Positions 27,180-35,631 of a stretch of 64,000 bases of DNA are shown one piece after another. Position 1 is the first letter of the stretch; every line of letters begins with the position of its first letter. The notes under the pieces are model-generated. The model was not told the origin of the DNA, made no database searches, and worked only from the letters and a program-made list of their open reading frames with translations. A program made the position numbers and the translations under genes. The stretch spans positions 124,001 to 188,000 of the forward strand of contig JACYLU010000020.1 of NCBI GenBank assembly GCA_015272325.1. Direction: 5' to 3'. This DNA is from Synechococcales cyanobacterium C42_A2020_086 (GTDB taxonomy: Bacteria > Cyanobacteriota > Cyanobacteriia > Elainellales > Elainellaceae).

Positions 27180-27905
27180 ATGATGACGCTGAGAGGAAAA
27201 GTTGCCCTTGTTACGGGCGGCGGTCGCGGCTTGGGAGCGGCTACCTGTGCGGCTCTAGCTGAGGCGGGAGCCATCGTGATTGTCGCCGATATTCAGGTGG
27301 ATTTAGCCGAGCGAGTAGCGGCTGAAATTCGGCGGCAGGGCGGGGAAGCCGTAGCACTGGCATTGGATATTACGCAGGACAATCAGGTTCAGACGGTGAT
27401 ACAAAAGTTACTCGATCAGCATGGTCATCTTGATATTCTAGTGAACAATGCGGGAACCGATGTCACGCTCTCGGTAGAAGAGTTGGCGATCGATGATTGG
27501 GATCATGTCATCAACGTGAACTTGCGCGCACCGTTTGTGTTGGCAAAACATCTGCTGCCAATCATGAAGCAACAGGGTGGTGGACATATTGTGAACGTGG
27601 CTTCTACTGCTGCCAAACGCGCTTGGGCGAATGCCTCTGCTTATCATGCTAGCAAATGGGGTTTAATGGGACTCAACCATGCACTGCATGTAGAAGGACG
27701 ACCGCATGGGGTAAAGGTCACGGCGATTGTGGCTGGCGGCATGCGCACGCCATTTCTGCTGGATCGCTTCCCCGATATCGATCCAGGGGTGCTGCAAGAT
27801 CCCAAAGACGTGGCGGATACGATTCGCTATGTGCTGATGCAGCCGGCGGAAACGGTTATTCCCGAAGTCACCGTATTGCCGATGCGAGAATCCTCATGGC
27901 CCTAA
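27180..27905 (+). CDS. Short-chain dehydrogenase/reductase (SDR)
   Basis: The protein has about 241 residues. The start ATG at 27180 is supported by AGGAG 9 bases upstream. It is a classical SDR: cofactor motif TGGGRGLGA (about 12-20), NNAG (about 86-89), catalytic Ser in NVASTAAK, and Y-x3-K in AYHASKWG. The C-terminal part ends VTVLPMRESSWP. This is not HldD, the ADP-heptose epimerase, which is an extended SDR of about 310 residues with a different motif. Its position between gmhA-like and gmhB genes suggests it modifies the heptose or a related sugar, but the substrate is unknown. Its stop overlaps the start of gmhB. Confidence 0.88.
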   Translation: MMTLRGKVALVTGGGRGLGAATCAALAEAGAIVIVADIQVDLAERVAAEIRRQGGEAVALALDITQDNQVQTVIQKLLDQHGHLDILVNNAGTDVTLSVEELAIDDWDHVINVNLRAPFVLAKHLLPIMKQQGGGHIVNVASTAAKRAWANASAYHASKWGLMGLNHALHVEGRPHGVKVTAIVAGGMRTPFLLDRFPDIDPGVLQDPKDVADTIRYVLMQPAETVIPEVTVLPMRESSWP

Positions 27906-28582
27906 TGTTTTCAAATTCACGATCATCAGATGCATTGCGGCAAGTCGGAAGTGCTGAGGTTAACCCGGCTGATTTGCGACCGGCAATATTTCTGGATAAA
28001 GACGGTACGTTGGTTCGCGATATTCCCTATAACGTTGATCCAGAGCGACTAGAATTTTATCCTGATGTGTTTCCCGGATTGCAGCGCCTTGATGCGGCGG
28101 GCTATTCACTGATCGTGATTACGAATCAGGCAGGGGTAGCGCGAGGCTATTTCCCAGAATCGGCTCTGGCAACGCTGCAAGTCTGCTTTCAACAGCGGTT
28201 TCAGGATGCGGGTGTAGCTCTCACCGGCTTCTACTACTGTCCGCACCATCCTCAAGGAATCGTTGCAGACTACACCCTATCTTGCAACTGCCGCAAGCCG
28301 CAGCCGGGTCTGCTGTATCGAGCCGCGCAGCAGCACGGAATTGACCTCAGTCGGTCCTGGCTGATCGGTGACATTCTCAACGATGTGGAAGCCGGACGGG
28401 CTGCGGGCTGCCGCACAATTTTGATCCACAACGGCAACGAAACCGAATGGCTGCTGTCGCCGTTGCGGTTACCCCATCACATCGTTTCCTGTTTTGCAGA
28501 AGCGGTGCCGGTGATCCTGGCGCTGGCTGCTGTCGAGTTCACGTCTGCTCGGAATTTTGGTTATGGCTCCTCCCTGCTCTAA
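27896..28582 (+). CDS. gmhB: D-glycero-beta-D-manno-heptose-1,7-bisphosphate 7-phosphatase
   Basis: The protein has about 228 residues from ATG 27896 (MALMFSNSR). An ATG at 27905 gives a TAATG overlap with the SDR stop and is equally plausible. It is an HAD-superfamily phosphatase: FLDKDGTLVRD (nucleophile DxD, about 33-43), VITNQAGVARG, the zinc-binding loop YYCPHHPQG...CNCRKPQPG typical of GmhB, and IGDILNDVEAGRAAGC. GmhB removes the 7-phosphate from heptose 1,7-bisphosphate, the product of the HldA kinase encoded immediately downstream. It overlaps that gene by about 20 bases. Confidence 0.92.
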   Translation: MALMFSNSRSSDALRQVGSAEVNPADLRPAIFLDKDGTLVRDIPYNVDPERLEFYPDVFPGLQRLDAAGYSLIVITNQAGVARGYFPESALATLQVCFQQRFQDAGVALTGFYYCPHHPQGIVADYTLSCNCRKPQPGLLYRAAQQHGIDLSRSWLIGDILNDVEAGRAAGCRTILIHNGNETEWLLSPLRLPHHIVSCFAEAVPVILALAAVEFTSARNFGYGSSLL

Positions 28583-29597
28583 TCTCAATTATTCTGCTCT
28601 TGTGTCTTGCATCGACACCTGGAACACACTGAGGGTGCTGGTGATCGGCGACGCGATGCTAGATTGCTACCTACACGGTACGGCGGAGCGGCTGTGTCAG
28701 GAAGCCCCGGTGCCAGTGGTTGCTCTGACGGATCGGCAGGATCGACCCGGAGGGGCGGCAAATACGGCGGCGAATCTCGCTAGTTTAGGGGCGCGGCCGC
28801 AGTTGTTCAGCGTTATTGGGATGGATGAGGCAGGAGAACGGTTACAGCGCTGCCTAAGCGATCGAGCAATCAGCACAACCAGTCTGCTGCGCAGCCCTGA
28901 GCGAATCACGCTAATGAAACAGCGAATTGTAGCGCAGTCTCACCTGCTGCTGCGGCTCGATCAAGGCAGCACAACGGCGATTGACCCCTCCTTGGAGCAG
29001 ACCCTTGCACAGCAGCTCTGTGAGGCTTATCGCCATTGCGATGCTGTGGTTATTTCCGACTACGGCTATGGTGTGCTGACACCTGCTCTGATTGCCATAC
29101 TCGCCACTCTGCAATCTGAGTCACCGCGCCCGATTGTCCTCGATGCTAAGCACCCCAGCCCCTACCGCAGCGTTGGCGTTACGGCGGTGAAACCGAATTA
29201 CCAGGAAACTCTGCGGCTGCTGGGGCTGTCGTCGCAAGAGCAGGACCGGGTGCAGCAAATCCTGCCCTATCGCCAGCGGCTGCTGACCTTGACGGGAGCG
29301 GCTTTGGTAATCGTGACGCTGGATCGCGACGGCGTGCTGCTGCTCACCGACGGGCAACCCGGACCAACAGCGCAGCATCTTCCCGTAGAGCCTGCCCCGG
29401 CAAATCACGCTTCTGGAGCCGGAGATACCTTTGTGAGTGCTCTGACGCTGGCCTTGGCGGCTCAGGCACAGCCGGAAGCAGCAGTGGCTTTGGCGGCAGC
29501 AGCAGCGGCGGTTGTTGTGCAGCAGCCGGGTACCAGCGTTTGTGCGCAGCAGGCACTACGGCACCAATGTCTAAAACAGTGTCTAGCCAATGTCTAA
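28563..29597 (+). CDS. hldA: D-glycero-beta-D-manno-heptose-7-phosphate kinase
   Basis: The protein has about 344 residues from ATG 28563 (MAPPCSNLNY); a TTG two codons upstream is possible. It is a PfkB/ribokinase-family kinase: LRVLVIGDAMLDCYLHGTAERL (about 23-44, typical of RfaE/HldE), RPGGAANTAANLASLGA (about 62-78), and catalytic ASGAGDTF (about 283-290). Only the kinase domain is present; the nucleotidyltransferase half of E. coli HldE is missing, so it resembles monofunctional HldA (RfaE1). The beta-anomeric route implies ADP-heptose as the end product, which would need an HldC-type adenylyltransferase encoded elsewhere. Confidence 0.92.
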   Translation: MAPPCSNLNYSALVSCIDTWNTLRVLVIGDAMLDCYLHGTAERLCQEAPVPVVALTDRQDRPGGAANTAANLASLGARPQLFSVIGMDEAGERLQRCLSDRAISTTSLLRSPERITLMKQRIVAQSHLLLRLDQGSTTAIDPSLEQTLAQQLCEAYRHCDAVVISDYGYGVLTPALIAILATLQSESPRPIVLDAKHPSPYRSVGVTAVKPNYQETLRLLGLSSQEQDRVQQILPYRQRLLTLTGAALVIVTLDRDGVLLLTDGQPGPTAQHLPVEPAPANHASGAGDTFVSALTLALAAQAQPEAAVALAAAAAAVVVQQPGTSVCAQQALRHQCLKQCLANV

Positions 29598-29703
29598 TTA
29601 ATGCCTAACCAATGTCTAACCCTGTCTGCTATGCCGGTGCCGCTCGGCTGAGGATTTAAGGATCTAAGAATCAACTGTCTTGTTCTTTACCACCTACCTG
29701 CTT

Positions 29704-30816
29704 ATGCCCACCTGGAACGCTGCCCGCAATCTGCTCTGCATTCGCCTGGACACAATCGGGGATGTAATTATGACGACGCCGGCCATGCGGGCGTTGAAGC
29801 AATCTCAGCCCGAGCGGCGGCTCACGCTGATGACCTCGGCAGCCGGAGCGGCGATTGCATCCTTGATTCCCGACCTCGATGACGTGATCGTCTACGATGC
29901 CCCTTGGCTGAAGGCAACCGCGCTTCGTCAGTCTAGCCAGCCGGAATATGCCATGATCGAGCGGCTACGGCAGGCTCAATTCGATGCGGCGATTATTTTT
30001 ACGGTCTATAGCCAGAACCCGCTGCCGGCGGCGTTTCTTTGCTACATGGCGGGAATTCCGCTGCGGCTAGCCCACTGCCGCGAAAATCCCTATCAACTCT
30101 TGACCGACTGGGTGAAAGATCCCGAGCCAGAATTACAGATCCGCCATGAGGTGCAGCGGCAATTTGATCTGGTGCAGAGCGTCCATAACAGCGCAGCCCT
30201 CGATCCACCGCCGATGCAGCTTCGTGTGTCTCCGCAGGCTGCGGCAGCCTTGCGGCAGATCCTAGCTCAGCTGGGACTGGAGTTCGATCGCCCTTGGGTG
30301 GTGATCCATCCGGGAGCTACAGCCCCATCGCGGCGCTATCCGCCCGAGCAGTTTGCGATCGTAGGACGGCAGCTCGTTCAGGAGTTGGGGCTACAGGTCA
30401 TCTGGACGGGCACTGCCCCTGAGCAAGAGCTAGTGTCTACCATCCAGCAGCAGATGCTGGCACCCTCCTATTCGCTAGTAGACCGCCTGACGCTAGAACA
30501 AATGGCAGCTCTGCTGGCACTCACTCCACTGTTGATTTCTAACAATACGGGGCCTGTTCACATTGCAGCCGCTATGGGTACACCGGTGGTTGATCTCTAT
30601 GCTCTGACAAATCCCCAGCATACACCTTGGGGTGTTCCCCATCGTGTTCTGTTTCAAGATGTGCCGTGCCGCTTTTGCTATAAAAGCATCTGTCCTGAAG
30701 GTCATCATCACTGCTTACAATTAGTTGCTCCGCAAACCGTTGTCGATGCTGCTCTGGAATTATTGCAGCCGACTGAGCGAGTCGTGTCTGCCGCTTCTGC
30801 ACTGTTGCACTGTTAA
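29704..30816 (+). CDS. GT9 family heptosyltransferase
   Basis: The protein has about 370 residues from ATG 29704 (MPTWNAARNLLCIRLD). N-domain: NLLCIRLDTIGDVIMTTPAMRALK (about 9-32). C-domain: VVIHPGATAPSRRYPPEQF (about 199-217) and ISNNTGPVHIAAAMGTPVVDLY (about 279-300). A Cys-rich segment near the C-terminus (VPCRFCYKSICPEGHHHCLQ) resembles the Cys cluster of bacterial GT9 members. It is closely similar to the second module of the fusion at 31688-33820, for example INFDAAIIFT-like and AGIPLRL strings. The donor is probably ADP-heptose; the acceptor glycan is unknown. Confidence 0.92.
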   Translation: MPTWNAARNLLCIRLDTIGDVIMTTPAMRALKQSQPERRLTLMTSAAGAAIASLIPDLDDVIVYDAPWLKATALRQSSQPEYAMIERLRQAQFDAAIIFTVYSQNPLPAAFLCYMAGIPLRLAHCRENPYQLLTDWVKDPEPELQIRHEVQRQFDLVQSVHNSAALDPPPMQLRVSPQAAAALRQILAQLGLEFDRPWVVIHPGATAPSRRYPPEQFAIVGRQLVQELGLQVIWTGTAPEQELVSTIQQQMLAPSYSLVDRLTLEQMAALLALTPLLISNNTGPVHIAAAMGTPVVDLYALTNPQHTPWGVPHRVLFQDVPCRFCYKSICPEGHHHCLQLVAPQTVVDAALELLQPTERVVSAASALLHC

Positions 30817-30841
30817 GGGCATCACCGTTGAGGGCATCACA
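30812..30841. repeat. 15-bp imperfect tandem duplication over a stop codon
   Basis: GTTAAGGGCATCACC (30812-30826) is followed by GTTGAGGGCATCACA (30827-30841). The first copy holds the TAA stop of the GT9 gene. The second supplies an in-frame TGA 15 bases later. Confidence 0.9.
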
Positions 30842-30864
30842 ATAAAAGAATACAGTGAAATACC

Positions 30865-31695
30865 ATGGCATCTATTGATGTTTTAATTCCTACCTACAAC
30901 CGGGCGGCAGCCTTGGCAGTGACGCTCACTAGCCTCTGTGCTCAGTCCTTTCAGGATTTTCGCGTCATTATTTCGGACCAAACCGAGGAGTATAGCGCCG
31001 TAGAAACCGGAGAGGTGCAGGCCGCGATTCGGGTGTTGCAAGTTCATGGGCAGGAAGTGCAGACCCATCGCCATTTGCCGCGACGCGGAATAGCTGAACA
31101 GCGGCAGTTTCTGCTCGATCAGGCAACAGCTCCCTATGTGCTGTATCTCGATGATGATTTGATCCTAGAACCGTGGCTGATCGGCAACCTGTGGCGAATG
31201 ATGCAGGAGCAGGACTGCGGGTTTGTCGGTTCCGCGATGATCGGCTTGAGCTTTCGGACCGATGTGCGGCCGCAGCAGCAGCAGATCGAGTTTTGGCAGG
31301 GAGCGGTACAGCCCGAGATTGTGGCTGCCAACACGCCCCAGTGGAACCGTTACCAACTGCACAATGCGGCCAACGTCTACCATGTGCAGCAGCAGTTGCA
31401 GATCACGCCGGATCAGCCGCGGCTCTACCGAGTAGCGTGGGTCGCAGGCTGCATTCTTTATAATCACGCCAAGCTGCGCGACGTGGGCGGCTTCGAGTTT
31501 TGGCGAGAACTGCCGCTGAACCACTGCGGCGAAGATGTGCTGGTGCAGCTACGGCTGCTGGCTCAATACGGCGGCTGCGGCATGTTGCCCTCGGGTGCCT
31601 ATCACCAGGAATTGCCGACCACGATTCCCGACCGCCACATTGATGCACCGCATCTGCTGCCAATTCTGCCGCTTGCTGGTGAAATTCATGCCTAA
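30865..31695 (+). CDS. GT2 family glycosyltransferase
   Basis: This 276-residue protein has a GT-A fold. It starts MASIDVLIPTYNRAAALAVTL, followed by a DQTEE strand and YVLYLDDDLILEPWLIG (about 91-107), with the D-D-D metal/nucleotide-binding motif. WVAGCILYNHAKLRDVGGFEFW and NHCGEDVLVQLRL (about 215-228) give the acceptor-side acidic motif. It is an inverting glycosyltransferase likely acting on the same polysaccharide or lipopolysaccharide core as the neighbouring GT9 enzymes. No membrane segment is seen, so it is cytoplasmic. Its last 8 bases overlap the start of the GT9 fusion gene, so the two are probably translated together. Confidence 0.88.
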   Translation: MASIDVLIPTYNRAAALAVTLTSLCAQSFQDFRVIISDQTEEYSAVETGEVQAAIRVLQVHGQEVQTHRHLPRRGIAEQRQFLLDQATAPYVLYLDDDLILEPWLIGNLWRMMQEQDCGFVGSAMIGLSFRTDVRPQQQQIEFWQGAVQPEIVAANTPQWNRYQLHNAANVYHVQQQLQITPDQPRLYRVAWVAGCILYNHAKLRDVGGFEFWRELPLNHCGEDVLVQLRLLAQYGGCGMLPSGAYHQELPTTIPDRHIDAPHLLPILPLAGEIHA

Positions 31696-33820
31696 TCTGC
31701 ACTCAATTCTGTTTATTGAACTGCTCGGCGGCATGGGTGATTTAGTGATTGCCCTGCCGGCGATGCATGCGCTAGCCCGCTCCCATCCGACGGCTCAGTT
31801 CACCGTGCTGACCTTTGCCCCAGCGGCGACGTTGCTGCAATCCGATCCCTGGGTCGATCGCGTCCTGATAGCAGAACCGGGAGCCGCCCGAGCGGCCGTA
31901 GAGCGTGCCCTGCAGCAGCCGTTTGATCTTGTGGTTTCCGACACGAATTACGACGGCATTGCTGACCTGATCCAGCAGAGTAGCGCCCCCTACACCGTAA
32001 CCAACCTCTGGCGATCACCGCCGCCGCATCAGCGGGTAAGCGATCGGTTTATCGAGCTGTTGACTCAAGACGGCTGGATTGCTGCCGACGCGGTGCCCTC
32101 TTCGCAGCCGTTCATTCACCTCACTGCTTCAGAGAGAGCCACAGCGCGGACCGTCCTCGGAGCCACCTACCGACCGTTAGTGGTGCTCTGCCCGGAAGCA
32201 GGCATGGTCATTAAGCGCTGGTCGCCGGATCGCTGGATTCACCTCGGTCGGGCATTGCAGTCCCAGGGAGCCAGTTTGCTGATTCCGGTGGGTGCAGAAG
32301 CCGATTTAGCCGACGCTATCGCCCAGGGAATTGGCGGTAGTACCCCGCTTTGGCCGCGCGGCAGCCTGCGGTCACTAGCAGCCGTGATGGCAGTAGCCGA
32401 TTTAGTGATTGCCGCCGACACAGGTCTGGCCCAGATCGCAGCCGCACTGCAGGTCCCCACCCTCACCCTCTTTGGTCCCTCCTGGCACGAACGCTATGGG
32501 CAACCCGCGCCGCATATCAATTTACAAGGGTTTCCCGACTGCCCAGAACGCCGCATCCACAACTTCACCGAGCAGTGCTGCTGGTATAGCGGTTCCTGCC
32601 CCTTCGAGTGGCAGACCTGCCTCGACGACCTCTCGCCGGAACGAGTGCTGGAAGCAGCGCTGACCCTGCTCCACCCCCTGCCTCATTGCCACTCCTCAGT
32701 GATCGAATCAGTGAGGGAATTCTCCGCCACAGCGCTGTCTCCTGAATGGCAGGCCGTGCGCAAGCTGCTGGTGATGCGGCTAGATAATATCGGAGACGTG
32801 ATTATGACGAGTCCAGTACTGCGTGCTCTGCGGCAGAGCCTGCCCGAGGCTGAGATCACGCTGATGGCCAGTCCGGCAGGATCGCAAGTGGCTCCCCTGT
32901 TTCCTTGGATTGATCAGGTGTTGCCGTGGCGGGTGCTCTGGCAGGATTTGGGCAAACTCGACTTCGATCCGAGTCGTGAGCTGCATCTCATCGAAACACT
33001 GCGGTCGCAGCAGTTTGATGCGGCCATCATTCTCACGAGCTTCAGCCAAAGCCCTCACCCGGCAGCCCTGGTTTGTGCCCTGGCTGGCATTCCGCTGCGG
33101 CTAGGGGAATCGAAAGAAACTGATGCCGCCACCCTCACCCATGCAGTACCGCCTGCCGCCGAGACGCTGCATCAGGTGGAGCGCAACCTGCGGCTGATCG
33201 AATGGGTAGGGTTTCCGGTTCCCAATCGCCGGCTGGCTCTACAGATTCCCCCCAAAGCTTGCGCCAGTCTGCAATCACGGCTGCCGGGTGGTCCCTATCT
33301 GCTCCTCACCCCTTGGACAAGCTGCCCCTCGCGCAATTATCCCCTCGATCGCTTTGCGGTGGCTGCCCGTCAACTGAGCGGCTTCACTGGCTGGCCGGTC
33401 GTCGTGGCGGGCATGGCGAAGGATCGAGCTGCGGCTACATCCCTGCTCCAGCAATTGGGCGATTGTGCCATTGACCTGATCGGCAACACTTCGCTGCCTG
33501 AATTTGCGGCATTGGTAGCAGCAGCCCAACTCGTGCTCACCAATAACACCTCAACAATGCACATTGCTGATGCCTTCAATGTTCCCATGGTCATACTATT
33601 TGCAGGTACCGAGTATGAGTGTCAATGGCAACCGCGTCATGCCCCCAATCGTCTCCTAAGGCGTTCTACAGTTTGTAGCCCCTGCTATGCCTTCACCTGC
33701 GCCTACAATCTACAATGCCTTGATATTGCTCCCGAACGGGTTGTGTCTGCGGCTCAAGATCTGCTGACCCAAGCAGAGTCTATCGTCGGGCAGTCGTCAT
33801 TTGAACCGATCCGGCTGTAG
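31688..33820 (+). CDS. Tandem fusion of two GT9 heptosyltransferases
   Basis: The protein has about 710 residues from ATG 31688 (MPNLHSILFIELLGG). It contains two complete GT9 modules. Module 1 (about 1-340): LFIELLGGMGDLVIALPAMHAL, VLCPEAGMVIKRWSPDRW, AADTGLAQIAAAL. Module 2 (about 355-700): LLVMRLDNIGDVIMTSPVLRALR, LTPWTSCPSRNYPLDRF, NNTSTMHIADAFNVPMVILF. Each module ends with a Cys-rich segment (CCWYSGSCPFEWQTC; CSPCYAFTCAYNLQC). The linker is about 20 residues with no stop or frameshift. Module 2 resembles the free-standing GT9 at 29704, while module 1 is more divergent. A bifunctional enzyme adding two successive heptoses is a reasonable inference. Confidence 0.9.
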   Translation: MPNLHSILFIELLGGMGDLVIALPAMHALARSHPTAQFTVLTFAPAATLLQSDPWVDRVLIAEPGAARAAVERALQQPFDLVVSDTNYDGIADLIQQSSAPYTVTNLWRSPPPHQRVSDRFIELLTQDGWIAADAVPSSQPFIHLTASERATARTVLGATYRPLVVLCPEAGMVIKRWSPDRWIHLGRALQSQGASLLIPVGAEADLADAIAQGIGGSTPLWPRGSLRSLAAVMAVADLVIAADTGLAQIAAALQVPTLTLFGPSWHERYGQPAPHINLQGFPDCPERRIHNFTEQCCWYSGSCPFEWQTCLDDLSPERVLEAALTLLHPLPHCHSSVIESVREFSATALSPEWQAVRKLLVMRLDNIGDVIMTSPVLRALRQSLPEAEITLMASPAGSQVAPLFPWIDQVLPWRVLWQDLGKLDFDPSRELHLIETLRSQQFDAAIILTSFSQSPHPAALVCALAGIPLRLGESKETDAATLTHAVPPAAETLHQVERNLRLIEWVGFPVPNRRLALQIPPKACASLQSRLPGGPYLLLTPWTSCPSRNYPLDRFAVAARQLSGFTGWPVVVAGMAKDRAAATSLLQQLGDCAIDLIGNTSLPEFAALVAAAQLVLTNNTSTMHIADAFNVPMVILFAGTEYECQWQPRHAPNRLLRRSTVCSPCYAFTCAYNLQCLDIAPERVVSAAQDLLTQAESIVGQSSFEPIRL

Positions 33821-33867
33821 GGTCAGAGAGATGACGTTCACGCTTCTTGTGACAAAGGGTATCTGCA

Positions 33868-35205
33868 ATGTCCTATGATTACGATTTGCTGGTGATTGGC
33901 GGCGGCTCAGCCGGATTAGCCACTGCCCAACGAGCGGCCCGCTATGGAGCCACAGTGGCCGTAGTGGAGCAAGACCAGCTCGGCGGTGTTTGTGTGAATC
34001 GCGGCTGTGTGCCCAAAAAGCTGATGGTGTATGCTGCCAATGTTGCCCACTGGCTAGAGACAGCGGCAGACTACGGCTGGCAGATCGGGCAAGCCAGCTT
34101 TCACTGGCAGTCGTTTCGAGCGGCTCGCGATCAGGTGCTGGAGTCCATTCGCCAAAGCTACATCCAGAAGCTTGCAGATGCCGGAATAACCATACTGTAC
34201 GGTCATGCGGCCTTTATCGATCCACATCACGTCACCGTTGCCGACCGCAAAATCAGCGCTCAGACCATTGTGATTGCCGTCGGTGGGCAGCCTCTGAAGC
34301 CGGATATTCCTGGAATCGAAGCAGCCCTCACCTCGCGGGAAATGTTTGGTCTGGATGCGCTTCCTCAGCGAATGGCCATTTTGGGTGGCGGCTACATTGG
34401 CGTTGAGTTTGCCCATGTTCTAGCGAGGTTTGGCGTAGAAATCACGCTGCTCAACCATGAGGAATGTCTGCTCACCGGCTTTGATCACGATTTGAGCGCT
34501 GCTGTGCAGCAGGGATTAGAGCAGCTCGGCGTGAACGTGCTGTGCGACACAACGATTGCCTCGATGCAGCCCCAAGGCAATGGCTTTGAGCTGATCCTGA
34601 GCGGCAGCCGTTCGGATTCGTTGATGGTGGATCAAGTGCTCTGCGCCACGGGCAGAAAGGTGAATCTCGATGGGTTGAATCTAGAGCAAGCAGGCGTGAC
34701 GATCGATCAGAAAGCGATTGCCGTAGACGAGTATAGCCGCACCTGCCAACCCCACATTTATGCCGTGGGCGACTGCACAAATCGCATGCCGCTGACTCCC
34801 GTTGCCCGTGCTGAAGGCATTGCCGTTGCGGAAACTGTGTTTGGTCCCACACCCCGCTGCATCGACTACACCTGGGTGCCCTCTGCGGTCTTTGCCCATC
34901 CAGAAGCAGCAACGGTAGGACTAACCGAAGCAGACGCCCGCCAGCACTACGGAGATGATATCCAGTGCCATCGTCAGGATTTTCGTCCTCTATTTAGCCG
35001 CATGGGGAAGCAGTCTAGCTCGACTCTGCTAAAGCTTGTGACACAGCGCTCCTCGGGACGGGTGCTCGGAGTCCACGCGGTTTTTGACGGAGCCGCCGAA
35101 GCCATCCAGGGACTCGCGCTGGCCCTAAAGCAGGGAATCACTCAGTCGGATCTAAAGGTGATGATCGGCGTTCATCCCACTGCTCTCGAAGAGTTGTTTG
35201 GATGA
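33868..35205 (+). CDS. gor: Glutathione reductase
   Basis: This 445-residue FAD-dependent disulfide reductase has an FAD-binding GGGSAGLATAQRAA (about 11-24) and the redox-active pair in GGVCVNRGCVPKKLMVY (about 42-58; the C-x4-C spacing and RGCVPKK are diagnostic of glutathione reductases). The NAD(P)-binding motif is GGGYIGVEFA (about 172-181), the second FAD motif AVGDCTNR (about 297), and the dimer-interface motif HPTALEELFG comes at the very C-terminus. It reduces GSSG to GSH in the cytoplasm. Its last 54 bases overlap, antisense, with a truncated Uma2 pseudogene. The C-terminal HPTALEE motif is intact, so the reductase itself appears functional. Confidence 0.93.
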   Translation: MSYDYDLLVIGGGSAGLATAQRAARYGATVAVVEQDQLGGVCVNRGCVPKKLMVYAANVAHWLETAADYGWQIGQASFHWQSFRAARDQVLESIRQSYIQKLADAGITILYGHAAFIDPHHVTVADRKISAQTIVIAVGGQPLKPDIPGIEAALTSREMFGLDALPQRMAILGGGYIGVEFAHVLARFGVEITLLNHEECLLTGFDHDLSAAVQQGLEQLGVNVLCDTTIASMQPQGNGFELILSGSRSDSLMVDQVLCATGRKVNLDGLNLEQAGVTIDQKAIAVDEYSRTCQPHIYAVGDCTNRMPLTPVARAEGIAVAETVFGPTPRCIDYTWVPSAVFAHPEAATVGLTEADARQHYGDDIQCHRQDFRPLFSRMGKQSSSTLLKLVTQRSSGRVLGVHAVFDGAAEAIQGLALALKQGITQSDLKVMIGVHPTALEELFG

Positions 35206-35571
35206 CTGGTTAAGCAGAAAACGGCGTCGCTGCTCAGGAGTGAGGCTCTCCCAGCGAGATTGTTCCACCCAAGCCACATCAGGGGAACGATCGCCGCCGT
35301 TGGGCAGTTTGAAGCAGGTGGGGGAGTCGAAGACCACCCCAAATTTCGCGTTGCGATTCCAAATCACAAAATCGGCAATCAGTTCTGCATTATTTTTTCC
35401 AGTTTCTCCGCCGGTCGGCGACACAATCACGAGGGATCCAGTGGGCGTGCGTTCCAGTTTAATATCGGGATTTGCAGCATAGAGCTGCCGAAACCGCTCA
35501 TGCATCAGGGTGGCAACAGTAAAACTGCTCTTCGGAAGAATCGGGCTGAATCCAATGGTGAAGGTGGTCAT
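35152..35571 (-). pseudogene. C-terminally truncated Uma2 family gene
   Basis: The frame has 139 codons, whereas intact family members have about 190. The N-terminal part is a good Uma2 domain: FRQLYAANPDIKLERTPTG, ELIADFVIWN, and DRSPDVAWVEQSRWESLTPEQ, with the PD aspartate. After RRRFL the family match stops. The last 20 or so residues (LNQSSKQLFESSGMNADHHL) are translated from the antisense of the 3' end of the glutathione reductase gene. The E-x-K strand needed for the nuclease-like site is therefore missing. I interpret this as a deletion or recombination junction next to gor. Confidence 0.8.
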
Positions 35572-35631
35572 AGAGTCATAGTATATCTTTGTATTTCCTT
35601 CCTATTGGCTCCAGGCTATCGCACTTCTAGA

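Noticed and set aside
27180-27905. SDR as HldD, the ADP-heptose epimerase
   Set aside because: HldD is an extended SDR of about 310 residues. This protein has about 241 residues and classical-SDR motifs, so only a general SDR call is justified.
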